From contig NW_026570252.1 of assembly GCF_019649055.1 (NCBI RefSeq), positions 1 to 64,000 of the forward strand: a DNA stretch of 64,000 nt, given 5' to 3'. The position numbers were made by a program, and so were the translations under genes. This DNA comes from Paramacrobiotus metropolitanus (lineage: Eukaryota > Tardigrada > Eutardigrada > Parachela > Macrobiotidae). Below are positions 41,856-54,489 of this stretch, piece after piece. The notes below the pieces were generated by a model, which worked only from the letters and a program-made list of their open reading frames with translations, was not told the origin of the DNA and did not search any database. The stretch's first letter is position 1. Every line of letters begins with the position of its first letter.

Positions 41856-43448
41856 TCAAAATTCTTCCTTAACAATCCGCTCTACTCGCATTCCCGGGAC
41901 CATCCAATAAGCAACAACACCACCGACCACACAAACCCCGATAACAGCCGTGACAGCGATGCGGACTGGCTGAACGTCACTATAGCGCAAAAGCAAACCA
42001 CACGCTACTGCCGCTGCAACGAGCACGAAAACAAATGCGGCTAACGCATTCGGTATTCCGAAAACAAATCCGCTGTTATCATAAAATGCCTGCAGCCTCA
42101 TCCATAGCACGTTCCGAAAGTGTATCTTCCCTTTCAATGAGTCGTTCAGTTCAGAATGTGCGGCATCCGGTGTCGACCTCGAAGGCTCCCGTGCCATTCT
42201 CGGCTGTTTTAAGTGATCCAGACGCTGTTTCAGGTCGTCGAATTCCCTCAATTGCCCTTCGAACTTTTCGCTACAAACACTTTCAAAGTAACGGTTTGTT
42301 GATTAAGCTTCAAGAAGGACGAGTAGAATGATTCCAGGACATTAGTGAACAGAAGACACCTACGCACGTTTTACGTTGACGTCTTGACGACACCTGCAGA
42401 TACTGTACATGACTACATGGAATGTTTCGTGCACTCCAAAACATTTGTTTTTATGTTTGATATCATCAAACAGACAAATAACTTGTAATGTTGGTGTGTC
42501 TTTTATGCGTGCAACATCCGCCCGACTATCGTTCAGAAGGTTAGATATGGCGAATTAAAAATGGGGTAAGCTACTAATGTTTAAGGCACCGGCGCATATG
42601 CTATGATGGCGATTCACAACCAAAAAGAGGGTTCGTAACGTCCTGAACATTTAAACTCAATGTAAAATGTGAATATACCATAAAATAGGATCTGATTTAC
42701 CATGGAATTTATCTTTTGTGAGGCTAATCCAAGCCTAAAGGATTTGATTTTCAGAAGTTTTAAGATGGATAAAAACCTAAAAAAAAGCCGTATAAAGGAA
42801 GATAATCATTAAGAATCCCGGAAAACAAGACGAAATTTAGTAAGTTTCTTTGAAATTTCAACGATTTGTAAAACTAAAAACATAGCATGGAAAAAATGCG
42901 GATTTGGAGTCTTCTGCGGAAGATGCTTTGTACATTAAATTTTCCAAAAGATGGGATAACAACTCAACTTAGGACTGTATCCCTTCAAATTACTGGTAGT
43001 GTATTAAGCCTTCTTGGCATTGGATAGTATATTTAGCCTTTTGACCCTGTCAAATGACACCAAACGAAGCCAGGCAGTGGAAGTGCGCGAAAGTGCAAAT
43101 CAAGCAGATTTATACGAAATGTCCGCCATGCAAGGTAGAACTGCTTTGAATTACAAGATTATAGCCTTTAAGTACTGTACATCATCGTATGACATAATTA
43201 TATTTTAGTAGTAGCACAATGGTTTTCGAAAGTGCGTACCTTATAAATGGGAAGCAGCGAAGGACAGCCGTCATCTTCTCCTCATCCGTCAAAGAGGCCG
43301 CTTCGCCAAACTTGCCACGCAGACACAATAATTCTTCGGGGGTAGTCGTGGCAAGGTTGGCAACGTCTTCGTCAGCCAGTTCCACTGCAAACACTGCTGG
43401 CATAATTGTCCCGAAAAGAGACATCAACACTGGCATTATAAGCACCAT
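41856..43448 (-). CDS. Tandem family copy 5
   Basis: Exon A 43448-43240 (ATG at 43448, MVLIMPVLMSLFGTIMPAVF; EELLCLRGKFGEAASLTDEE; CFPFI) and exon B 42270-41856, joined over a 969-nt intron (AAG|GTACGC ... TTTGTAG) in the family phase. Exon B has a heptad-like helix (REFDDLKQRLDHLKQ), two spans (NALAAFVFVLVAAAVACGLL; IAVTAVIGVCVVGGVVAYWM) and ends VERIVKEEF. Intact. It is nearly identical to copy 8 at the right edge, intron included. Confidence 0.72.
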
Positions 43449-43938
43449 TGCGTTTAAAACCAAAGTGGGTATTGCGAATGGCAAACTATTTTGAAATGTT
43501 GATGGGTAATATTATTATTATTATATGGAAGCCCAATAGCGGAAGTAAATTGTGATACCAGAAAAAATGGGGATAACTTCAGCATTTCATGTGGAACCTG
43601 ATCAATACAGTGCAAGTGTCCACTGTCTTAAAGCACCACGAGCAGGCTACACAGCCTGCTGTTAGTCACATGACTCACATCAACGGCTCACTTCCCATAT
43701 GCTAAAAATACTCCTGCGCACGTACTATGTACTTCCGGCATCGGCAACGCGAGTACTGGGATCAGTTGCCCCGAGTGTGAATAACTTTCCGGTCGTCGAT
43801 CAATGTTTTAAGGCGTTGACAGCGATGCAGCCGTGATCATAATATGGCTTGTACTGTTGTACAACGAAATTATACTTTGTCCGTATGTATGAATCTCTCC
43901 TTCTGTATTTCCATAATAATTTTTTTTGTGTTATCTGG

Positions 43939-43942
<4 letters not shown>

Positions 43943-43977
<35 letters not shown>
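43943..43977. repeat. (TA)n microsatellite
   Basis: ATATATAT run with one GT interruption. Confidence 0.9.
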
Positions 43978-44458
43978 GTTTTGTTAGGATCACGCCGGTG
44001 GTGGCGATATTTTGTTGCGATTTTGCTACGCAAGTAAGGTATATTTTGGGAGTTAAAAAGGTAGATAATAAGTATGGTTAAAATTCTGATGGTACATTTT
44101 AACGCATATCACGCAAACTTTGGTACTGTTTGATGAGGCTCTTGTCTCGCGCTTCTCCAAGTTTCCTGTTGTTCAATGTGCATTATCTGATGGCTTGTTT
44201 GACTTAGTTTTCAGATGGCAAACCGACTATTGCAGTTTTTTACATTTTTTTGGTTATGTATTGTACTCGTACTTTTCAAGTCCGCTGTCTGGTTGTCAAG
44301 TGGCGCTGTAGAAAAGCAACTTGTTGTTTCACTTATCAAAAGTACTCGTACATCCAACTTTCAATGCTAGTACGCTGAATGGTCAAATGTTTCGGTTTTA
44401 TTTTATCACGAAGTATGCGTGTACAGTACATGGACCAAAACACAGAATTAATTGCTAT

Positions 44459-45609
44459 TTAAAGCTTCTCCTTAACAATTCGTTGAACGCGCATCATCCG
44501 TAGCACCAAATAAGCAACCAGGCTACCAACAGTGAAAATCCCAAAGAACGCTATGATAACGATGTGCATCTGCTGACCGTCAAAGTAGCCACAAAGAAAA
44601 GCACTCGCTGATGACGCCACCACAAAAACCAGGGAAATGGCGATAAACGCGTTGGGCATTCCAAGAGTAAATCCGTAGGTATAGAAAAGTTCCACGTACT
44701 TCACATACAAAACGTCCCAAATGCCTGTTTTATCGTCCAGGTCTTCTTTCAGTAACTCCATGAGATCTTCAGCCTCATTAGGACTCAAGGTGGACGACAT
44801 AGACTGGCGTATCTTAGCGCGCCGTTCCAGTACATCCATCAGCGGCTTCGCTTTTTCTAATTCCTTCATCCTCGTTTCATACCTTTCCCTACAAACTCGC
44901 ACAGGTTACAATCTAATCTTCATAAAAATCAAGACACCACTACAGGACCTGCAAAACTTCGAAACTCATAGTTCCAAAATTTAAAAAATGATTGTAGATT
45001 CTGGAAAATTGCTACTTAAAGGATATCGAATTAGAACCGTCTTCTTACTACCGCGCATTTCATTACAAATACGGTAGTTAAGAAAATCATGTCAGGCAAC
45101 GCCGCAACCTGACTTATGGTGCACTGCATTTGCAGTTAAACGAACCCGTTTTATTTCGCCGCAGCTTAGCAGTCAGATTTTCCATTGTACCTATTTACAT
45201 ATACCAAATTAGCAGATAATGTGTACCGGACCGCTTATTTTGAAAGAATGCGCGTGAATTTAATGGCAAACCAAAACTTTAGTGCAAATAGCTGCAACAT
45301 TATTAGCAAATAGTTGCTAGTAACCGTGAAGTACCGTGCGTAACGTAACCAGGAAGAACGTTAAAAACAGTTCGCAGACCGCCGCACTTACTTTAATAAC
45401 GGGAAGCATTGAAACACAGCTTCCATCTTCTCCTCGTCGGTAACAATGGACGCTTGGAGGAACTTATCATCTAGACATATCATTTCTTCGTGGGTTGTTG
45501 TGGCGACGATTTGGCTGTCTTCCCGCACAGGTTCGACGGCAACGTCTGCAGATAGTGCTGGCAACAGCGCGCCGAACAAGCACAACGATAGCGGCATCTT
45601 GAACAGCAT
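44459..45609 (-). CDS. Tandem family copy 6
   Basis: Exon A 45609-45392 (MLFKMPLSLCLFGALLPALS; HEEMICLDDKFLQASIVTDE; CFPLL) and exon B 44888-44459, joined over a GTAAGT...TTTGTAG intron in the family phase. Exon B has a charged coiled coil (RYETRMKELEKAKPLMDVLE), a second helix (EAEDLMELLKEDLDDKT), two spans (AFIAISLVFVVASSASAFLC; HIVIIAFFGIFTVGSLVAYL) and ends VQRIVKEKL. Intact, about 215 aa. The frame is open further upstream from an ATG at 45660, but the signal peptide argues for 45609. Confidence 0.72.
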
Positions 45610-47034
45610 TTTTCGCTTGAACTGAGAATAAGGTATTATGACTTTATAAACAAGGAACAATTATACGAATTATCGTAATAAATAAAAAAAATTTGGATTG
45701 GAAGCCCAAGCTTGGAAGCGCATAACGCTACAAAAAACACCCGATAACTTCGACATTTACGAGTAGAACTGGATCGATAATGCAAGGTTTCTTTGAATGC
45801 CACGCTCCGTCTTCATAGTCTAAGTTTACCAGTCGCCCGCAACGGCGCTAGTCTTACTGTACGTACAGTACGTACAGATATATCGAGCGTATCGTTTACT
45901 CCTGTACGTTCCTCTGCTCGCACTGTCTCCACCGCAATTTGCGATGCCGGCGAGTGTAACGATCGATTACCAACTGCCAAGCGAACGATTTTGATTTCCC
46001 ATCGAAAATGGATGTACTCGTACACAGCGACTGACAATGAGATGCAGCGTGCTCACTCTGGTTTGATTACTCGTATAATTCTGGTATACGAGCAGCATTA
46101 TCTACAGTGTACTGTATGGCCAGTAGTGTACTGCCATACATAAATAATACTAGGAAAGTACACTCGTTTCTTTTCGGGCACTGCATGACCGAAGCGTAGC
46201 AGTACATTTATAAATATTTTTTATCTTCTTGGTAGGACAAATTTGTAAAATGAATGTTACGATTATCAAGTGTGCCGAGTAGAATTCTGTAACGGTTGAA
46301 ACCTCCCGGAAAGATGAATATTCCAGGAAACATGGCAAAAATTTTGAATGAGATCTTTTGCCCGGCATATTGAAAAATGTTCTGTAAAGTCAACTTGGAG
46401 AAAACTTGTCTAAATTACGGTTAACGGGCATTGAAGCCGGCGCATGCATAACTTCACGAGGGAGAAGCGAGAGCACCTTCCTAGTAAGGCTAGTATCCTG
46501 TGTATAGCGGGATTACGGTATTGATTGTTTTTCTCTGTCTAGACCATGTTGTTAGTCAGTTGTCCTGGCCCATATTTCCTCGGTATCGTGGCTTCGTTCG
46601 GTTCGGTTGTTGGATAAACTAAAGCACTCTTATGGACACCGAAAACGAAACTAATACGAAAAACTATAAGGACTCGATAACGGAATGAGCCATGATAGAG
46701 TGCAATAAACCGTTGAACCAATCGCTGTTGAATACAACGGTAATAAACCTTCGAGCACCCATTATACTCTGTTGATAAACGTAAAGTGCAGACTCTGCGT
46801 ATACTGCCGAGAAAAATAACAGTTACTAGGAAAATGCACCAGTGGTTCATTGTAAGACCGGAGCGCAGCGCTTAGCAAGGCATGTTTCCCAAGTCTATGA
46901 AGTTTTGAATACTTATATCTTTTAGCTGCTTAGTATGCTTCAAAAATGTTTCATTGCATTGTGTACGAAACACCGCAAATCAAAATCAAACAACTACATG
47001 GCCCCAAGATCATAAAAGGGGCTTTCAGAAGCCC

Positions 47035-48160
47035 AGGCAAGCATTCCCTATACTGGCTTCCGTCACCCACCTGGAGTGTGGCGTTACCGCACTACATATG
47101 GCTAAATCTGGCGCGATACATAAGCACCATGTTTAGCCACAACGTAAAACTCACGTTGTGGCTAAACATGGTGTTACACTGCCGGATTGTAGATATTTTA
47201 TGATTGTCATTTGTTAATTCTGAAGAAAAAATTTTCGGGTTCGAGTAAGACTTACAAGCCTGTTTCGCACTAGGTCAGCATCTATCCGTTGAATTTACGT
47301 ACTACAACGCTTTTGCTTTTAAGCGAATATTTCAACCCCATGTGGAAGGTACATACTTTTCCGAAAAAGTCTGCTGTGTGATTTTATCTCGGTCAGCATT
47401 ATTAAGTGGGGTACCCTCCCATGAAACGTTTTACCCAGTGGCAACGACGTTTCGGAAAGTCGTGTGACAATACTTGGCCCGGCCGCAGGGCCACGCATGT
47501 GTGTTTATTTAAAGCTGTCATGAGAGCCGCTTAATCATCGACGAAGAACCCACCGGTGCAATGAACCTACGGCTGCAGTGTACGTTTTTGGTGAAATTAC
47601 CCAAGAAACTTTCGCAGTGCTGCTGCTGTAGAAGCTGGACGTACCTTTGAGTGCTAAAGCGTTGTGAGCAAAAGTAATCTGGTACATGGTACCAAATATA
47701 GGGGGGAAAAGCAGGCTACACGAACCATTCCCCTGTACTGCTGCCGTCAGCCGGCTGGAGTTTTACGTTGTGGCTAAACATGGTGCTTACGCGCGCGCGT
47801 GATGTATCGCGCCTGATGTAACCTTATGTACTGCCGTAACGTCACACTCCAGCCGCGTGACGGCAGCAGTTCCGTGCGACTTAAATGTTTACATCGTTTA
47901 CATGAAAAAGAACTTCTACTCTTGGCAAACTGCAACACATTTTCTGTTTAATGTATGTTTTTGTAATCATTCTGGTACCATAGGTAATATAGGTAAGAGG
48001 AAACCCTACTCCAACCGTTTCTCTTGGCGTCTGCCAACACCCGACGAACGTGACGTTGCGGCTGAACATAACGCTTAGGTACCGCACCACATTTAACCAT
48101 ACATACTGCCGTAACTGCCGCTCCAGGTGGGCGACGGCAGCAGTACCGGGAAATGGTTGG
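47035..48160. repeat. Cluster of three related inverted-repeat sequences
   Basis: Sequences built on CTGCTGCCGTC, a CCACCTGGAGC-like core, CGTTACGGCAGTA and 'GTTGTGGCTAAACATGGTG' appear at about 47,040-47,180, 47,735-47,875 and 48,050-48,150 in different orders and orientations. The middle one is itself an inverted repeat (ACTGCTGCCGTC...GACGGCAGCAGT). They look like degraded copies of one small transposon. Confidence 0.55.
47125..47173. repeat. Perfect 21-bp hairpin
   Basis: CACCATGTTTAGCCACAACG plus T (47125-47145) and its exact reverse complement (47153-47173) are separated by a 7-nt loop, AAAACTC. Confidence 0.9.
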
Positions 48161-48720
48161 AGTACCGTAGAATGACTTTCAATTACTGTTTATCAGAGCA
48201 CTGTACTCATGTACTGCTACCCTGCACTTGTCCAGGCTTTTGTACGGTTGGAGCCTACTGCACTGTAGTCGAGTGAGAGCTAAAGCCGCTCACGTTCAGT
48301 CAGCTGCCTGCTCTCTGCACGCAGTTGCAGGCCGTGTATGTGAATCGTGAATGGGCTCATACAACGTACGTGCGCCTGCACTGCAAAATTGCGTTTAACA
48401 GGTAAGACCCGGTCTGGGTTATTTCTGATGAGACGAAACGATTAACTTTTCTGGCCTTGCGGTACTGTACATCACAGAGTCAGGTTGCATACGTTGTTGA
48501 GTAAAAGGATCTCTTGTCAGTTATTGTAATCGCAATCATATCTGCAGTTGTTGCCTTATGTTGTTGCTTTCAACAAACTGTGAATGGATTCCTTATAGAT
48601 GCAAGCTGAAGAAGCAATATTTCTTTGTTTCTTTACACCAAATTTATTAGAATTTTCCATAATATACCTTATCGGAGCATCACCAAAATATGAAGTATGA
48701 AATAAGTAGCTTGTCAAAAG

Positions 48721-49941
48721 TCAAAAATCTTCGTTATTGATCCGCTGGGCATGCTTTCCAGGAGGGACAATCCAAGCAGAAATCATGACACGGACGAAGT
48801 ACACCAACAAAGCACCGGTAAAAGCAAAAAAGACACACCGAAAGTCGTAGCGGCGCCAGAGCACACCACCCATTACTGACACAAACATGCTCATGGTAAA
48901 AACCACTGCCAAATTATTTAGCATTTCCAGAGTCATTCCGGTGTTGCTCAACAATACCTGCAACCGCATCCACAAAATGTCCCAAGTACCTAATGCATCT
49001 TTACGTGACGGCTCTAATAATTCACACTTCGCGGCATTTGATGGGAAACGCGAAGACCGCTGTGCCGTTGCTAAGACAAGAAGCTTCTCGATGCGCTCGC
49101 TGCTCAGTTCCAGATCGACGACACGTTGTTCCACCTGCATCCATGTTGTAAACTTTCCCTTCAAGCGTGTACATAGTCATGATTTGCTCGTTAAAATTCA
49201 AGAGGAAATGGAAGAATGAAGCCGGTATTTCTAATAATGCCTTTAAAGTGTGCAAAGACAGTTGGTATAACTGACGGTGTAAGCGGAAATTCTAGAAAAG
49301 TAAACTACGGGAAGCAAACAATATTTGGGAAAACCAGATCAAAACTCGGTATGTATAATCATTTGTGGCCCAAAACCATTTTTCTTTAGACATAGCCAAA
49401 AGCGGTCTGAATATTTGTGTAAATATTGGAAAAAAGTTATAACTGCTGCATGACTACGGCTGCGGCAACTAACAGCTATTAACCATTGCAAAACCCATAT
49501 TGGCGTACACGGCGGGAGAAAGCTGCAGCAGTCATCGGACATACGGTCGACTGTTGAGAAAATTTGTAAGTAACATCAAAAACGATGTGTAGCAAGAAAA
49601 CTACCAATGCGCATGAATCACCCGCAATAGGCTCGAGTAGAGAAACGTTTGTGTGGGCTAGAACGAGGTCTTTTGCTTCCTACACTGTACGTTATAGGAG
49701 TAATAAGATCGTCTTTGACAGTACCTCAGAAGCGGGATAAGAGCAGAGCCTTCATTTTCTCGTTGTCCGTCCAGTGTTCCGCTTTCAGGAAAATTCTATG
49801 CATACACAGCAAGTCTTCGGGAAATGCTTCGGTCGCGCTCCGACCGTCCCTAGGCACTTCCTGTTGGGCTGCAAGTCGTCCGACCGTTGATAATGCGTAC
49901 CAAACTGCCCCGAACAAAAACAGCGATACATGTACATGCAT
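48721..49941 (-). pseudogene. Tandem family copy 7, frameshifted exon A
   Basis: Exon A 49941-49725 (MHVHVSLFLFGAVWYALSTV; EDLLCMHRIFLKAEHWTDNE) changes frame just before its end: the open frame gives ALLLSRF-stop, while the conserved P-L-L-R end before the donor (GAG|GTACTG) is in another frame, so one base is missing or added near 49740. Exon B 49158-48721 is open, starting after a weaker acceptor (CTTGAAG rather than TTTGTAG). It has a coiled-coil region, two spans (LAVVFTMSMFVSVMGGVLW; FFAFTGALLVYFVRVMISAW) and the ending HAQRINNEDF. Probably not functional, unless the shift is an assembly error. Confidence 0.55.
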
Positions 49942-52351
49942 CTGAGTGCAGTCCGAGCTTGGGCTAAAGGTGATGAACAAGAATAAATCCTATGAAGCAG
50001 CAAGGTAATTCATAATATTTGGAAACGTACCTCGCAAATTGAGAAACCGTGAAGATTGTGCGGCAAGGAAGAAACTTCGGTAAATCAAAATTTTGACGCA
50101 GAAATATGTTAGATACAGCACAATGCACAAGAGTCCGTTCGAAAACAAAACGCCAAACAGCGTAATCAGCGGGAATAAGTCCAGTGGAAAGGACGGTACC
50201 CGACTAGAACCCTTCACTCAAGCTCATTCATATGCTCTGTTGACTTGCGCCCTATCCAGCGTCTGCAAGCTTAACCATCGATCGCTAAGAATATTAAGCC
50301 CGTGCGTACGGCAGTTGTGCCGGTGAATAAGAGGATGTTACGCTAGATCATGCTTTCCTTCGATTGCGATTCACGAAGAAAGTGTTAATGTTAATGTTAC
50401 GTGCAAAGTGTAGCTGCAGAAGCTATCTGTACAATGCACTCTGGGTGTACACCCTCTCTAAATGACTCCAGGAAAAGCATTTAAGGGATTTGGCCAGGTA
50501 CACGGTACCAAATTTGGGTTTATGCAGGAAAAGTTTCACTTTCACGCACTGCAGAACACCACTTTGCTTTTTCATGACATTCTGTAGCCAAATGATTTGT
50601 ATACATAGACGTAAGAGCCGTTTGCACGCGCAATTTCCGGTTCGGGAGTTACGGCTGCTAAAAAGGGCGAGCCACCTACATTTGCACACTTTTGGTAGAA
50701 AATTCTTTTAAATATTCTTGTACAACTTAGCACAAATCTGTTGACGCAGTTGTGGTAAACCGGCTTCCTTAACATAAAACTTAACGAAAATCTGTTGATG
50801 AAGTTTGGTTAATGCGGCTTCCATAACATAAAACAGTTAATTGCTCCTGGTGAGCACTTGTTTGTGAGCCACGAGATTTCAATCTCCGACGGAGACCAGC
50901 GGAAAAAGTGCGATCAGAACTTTTCACTTTCTGGTTCAGTTCTAGAGCGATTATAAAATCAGGGAAAGATTTTGTTTTGTTGAGTTGTTATTGCATCTGC
51001 AGACGGGGTTAAAAGAAACATACTAAAGTGCAACTATGGCCAGAACAAATTTTGGCCTCGAGGCAAGCACAACAGATATTTTGCTCACTTCCGGGTATAA
51101 AGTTTTTGAAAAGTGGCCTTTGCCATCCGTTAATAACTCGTGGGGTGACACTGCTAATGCTTGAAATGTCCCAAGGTAAACAAAATTTTGCTAAGGCATG
51201 TATCTGAAAGTTATGCTGAAGTTTTGAGCAGCAAAGAACATGTGGTAACAGAACAGCAGTGATTTTAAGTACTTCCGGTCAAATCTGGGTTTTGTTTTCA
51301 ATATATTCATTTTTGTATGACGTCGAGAGCGGAAATTTTGAGAAAATGCTATCTGAAACGCGTGCAATTTTGAAAAGTTCCTCTCGAGTAACACCTTCCA
51401 GGTCTTTAATTCCTATAATCCAGACAAGTTTTTTTACCCACATTGTTTTGGCTAACAATTTACAGAATAACTTGGGCTATCAGAAAACATGTTGTGACAA
51501 ACTGTTGGTTACTTACAACATTCAAAAAAAATTATTTTTGGCAGTATGCCAATGTGGGTGGCTCCCCTCTGTAGAAAATTAAATGCATTCCGGTGTGGCA
51601 AAAGTCTCGTCATCCACCGATCTCCTTTAAAGTTTGTACATAAATGCAAGTAAATATGAAGATTGGTTTTACACCGTACCAGAATTGCACCCTACTTTAA
51701 AATTTTAAAATAAATTTCGGAAATAATTAAAAATTAGTCAATTTAAATTAACTCTATAACTGAAAACATGATAAAACGGTGTAAAGCGCCCTTCTTGTAT
51801 CTGTTCGTTTCCATGCAAAATTCAAACGAGATCGTTTGACAGCGAGATTTTTGGTAAATCTGAATGAATTTGACCTTTCTGGAAATTTCTAACTGTCATA
51901 ACTCTCGAACCGGAAGTTGCGCGCACAAAGGGTTTTGCGCCGAAGTATACAAATCATCTGGCTACCAAGAAAGCGGGCAAAGTCAAGGTTTTTGTGGTGT
52001 ACATCCATTTGGTACCATGTACCGCGCGAAATCCTTTTAAGAAGTTTCGAAAATTATTTCTTGATGCATTTCGTTCCAGATTTTCTGGAATGCCTCGCCA
52101 ACGCAGCTTTAGTGGTACGTTAATCGTAGCACTCATCTACACCGCCGTAGCAGTTGCTGAGAGTTTAAATTCAATAAAACTGGTCTTCTTCGCTCACGTT
52201 GTTTTTTTCAAAGCATTTCAACATCACTTACATTATCGATAACTGCTCCGTCCGTGCGCAATAATTTCTTTCACCAAAGAACGTGGCGGAAATACGCGGC
52301 TAAGAAAACGTACTGCAACAATGTAAACTGGCATTTTGTCCGTAATAAGCT
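49942..52351. repeat. Diverged inverted repeats flanking 1.2 kb, no gene
   Basis: The segment at about 50,455-50,665 (GGTACACGGTACCAAAT; AATGATTTGTATAC; CGCGCAATTTCCGGTTCG) is matched in reverse complement at about 51,880-52,055 (CGAACCGGAAGTTGCGCG; GTATACAAATCATCTGG; ATTTGGTACCATGTACC), clearly related but diverged. The interval holds no transposase frame. It is likely a dead DNA transposon. The flanks have no supported gene. Confidence 0.5.
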
Positions 52352-52797
52352 CTACATAATATTAGCATTCCTGGATTCTGATAACATCCACCGGAAAACA
52401 TGAACGACCGCTACACTGATCACCAATATCATAGCGATAATGCTTAGCGAATTTTCACCGGTAAAGCGGCTGCACATAACGATACCGAAGATGATCAAAC
52501 CACAACCGACGACACCGATGCCAATCAGCAAGCCGCTGTGCTGCGGCAGCTGCTTATCGCTGTCGTCCGTTTTCCCGTTTGGCACTGGGGCTTCCTGATC
52601 GACGGTGTCTTCCACAGGAGCATCATGGGCAGTTGGGACAGTTTCAGGTCTGGCTGCTGATTTTCGCGCTTGTCCCGTGGCAAAACTGGGTTCCCGGTTT
52701 GCATCGTTCTCGGCTCCGTGCAGCTGCCCCGGCGCAGTTATCGTCAAGGATAATATTGCAGCCAAAAAAGCCCAGATTCATACCACGGTAAACCCAT
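52352..52797 (-). CDS. Single-exon two-span membrane protein, possibly related to the family; T-run frame problem
   Basis: The frame 52765-52352 encodes the end of a signal peptide, an Ala/Glu/Asp-rich polar region, two spans (GLLIGIGVVGCGLIIFGIVM; LSIIAMILVISVAVVHVFRW) and a short polar end. It has only a TTG start. An ATG at 52797 (MGLPWYESGL) in another frame would give a complete signal peptide if the six-T run (52764-52769) were seven, so a deletion or homopolymer error is likely. The layout is that of the tandem family, but sequence motifs are not shared. Confidence 0.4.
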
Positions 52798-53799
52798 TCG
52801 TGAGAATCTCTTGTCTCTTGATGTAACGGGTAATTCACAGGTACCCAGTTATGGGCAGTTAATCCGCTGTGCCTCTTGAGCTCAACGTGCTATAGTAAAC
52901 CTTTCTCAATGCGGTACAGTCTTTATACCAAAACCGGCTGCAGATGGCGTATGACACAAAACGACTCAGATTTTAAAGTTGTATACCTGCACACTAGCAC
53001 AAACAGGCAACAGCAAAGCATATGCATAAAAAAAGAAGCGAACAGTCTCATAAAAAGGAGATTCGTGTCGTTCGGCCTTGGAAACTGCTACACGGATTAA
53101 AATGATGCATAACACTGCCTCAACCAGCCGTTGCACGGTGAAACGAGGTTCCATCTCGTATGTTGTCCCTTAATACCGAAAGCCCATGCCGTGAATATAC
53201 GGCAAAGGTTTCCTGTCTAATTAGTTGAGAGGATAATGCCGCAAGGCAATTAAGACAGACCGGTGTCTCCCTCACCTGCTACGCCGCTGTGTTTGCGGTT
53301 ATGATTTTAATAACTTCGGGTAAAGTACCGGTTGAAATCGATATCGACCGGCTGACTGGGGACGCCTTTGCACAGTAACAAAGTACATGTTTTAATTTCT
53401 TGTCTTTACAAAAGCGATGCGTGAAGCGGGCAGGGTTTTCATAGCCAGTACCGCATGAATCTTTGCAAATGGCTACAGGCATTTCCTTCCATTCTGTGTA
53501 TTCCATTCTGTGTGTGTATAGGGCGTGTGTCCATTCTGTGTGTGTATAGGGCTTTCTTTTGCACCTCGTTTTACTGTAGAAACCCATTTCCAGTTATTGA
53601 ATGCCCGCAGCCAGGATTGTGAAGATGCTGTATTTATCCTTTTGGAAAGGGAAAAGTTGACTTATTACAATGCTATCCCGTCATGTTAGTATTTTTGAAA
53701 ATGTTTTAAGACAATGCAATATCGGATATAATATTTTGCATGGTTTTAACGTTATGTAAGTTCGGCGGTAGAAATATCTCATGTAACCTGTCTACCAAG
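52798..53799. other. Gene-free flank of the transposon
   Basis: A duplicated CCATTCTGTGTGTGTATAGGG unit lies at about 53,500-53,550. The target duplication GTCTACCAAG begins at 53790. No supported gene. Confidence 0.4.
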
Positions 53800-54489
53800 G
53801 GGTATTGCTAAAGTCTGTGACTGTGACTGGGTGGGACTGGGTGGGACTGTGAGTCTATGTGACTGGGACCTTATGTGACATGGACCGTCTGTGACTGTGC
53901 CACACTGGGCGTGGGAATGATTGGGACTGTGACCTTTTGGGAGTGGGGCTAGTGGTTGCTGCAATCCGCCAGCCAACTGACAGTGCACTTCCGGTCAAAT
54001 TTTCAACTGGCTTATTGTTTTAAATGGCAGTATGCAAGCTTAGTCTGTAAGGCAGTACTTCGTACGGCTTTGCAGAAATTCCAGAGGATGGTATTCGTCG
54101 AAGAGAATATTTAATTTCCTTATAACATACAGAGTATAATAAAATTCAAAACCAAAATAACAGAAACCATAACTGCTACACCAACCATGACCGCTATCTA
54201 GGCAAACCGAACCGCTAGTACAATGGAACAAGACGAAAAAAAAACCGCAGGTACTGCGCAGGGAAAAACTGCCAAAAAAAACAGTGCAGTAACCATTCAG
54301 CACTGGTGTTCAGCAATATTAATTCTCATCAACAAATTTTGAAAATACATGTTCTTTAAGATAACGTAACGAAGAAAATTTAAGCGAGGCAAAAAACCAA
54401 AAAGTACCTGCAACTGGATCAATAACAAAGGAATACTGGCGTAATATCGAACCTTACGGAAATAAGAAGCTAACCGTTAATGAAAACTA

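Larger units (their letters stand above)
45661..48720. other. 3-kb stretch without genes, repeat-rich at its centre
   Basis: No supported gene. A perfect hairpin and three related repeats occur at 47.0-48.2 kb (separate entries). The rest shows nothing recognisable. Confidence 0.4.
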
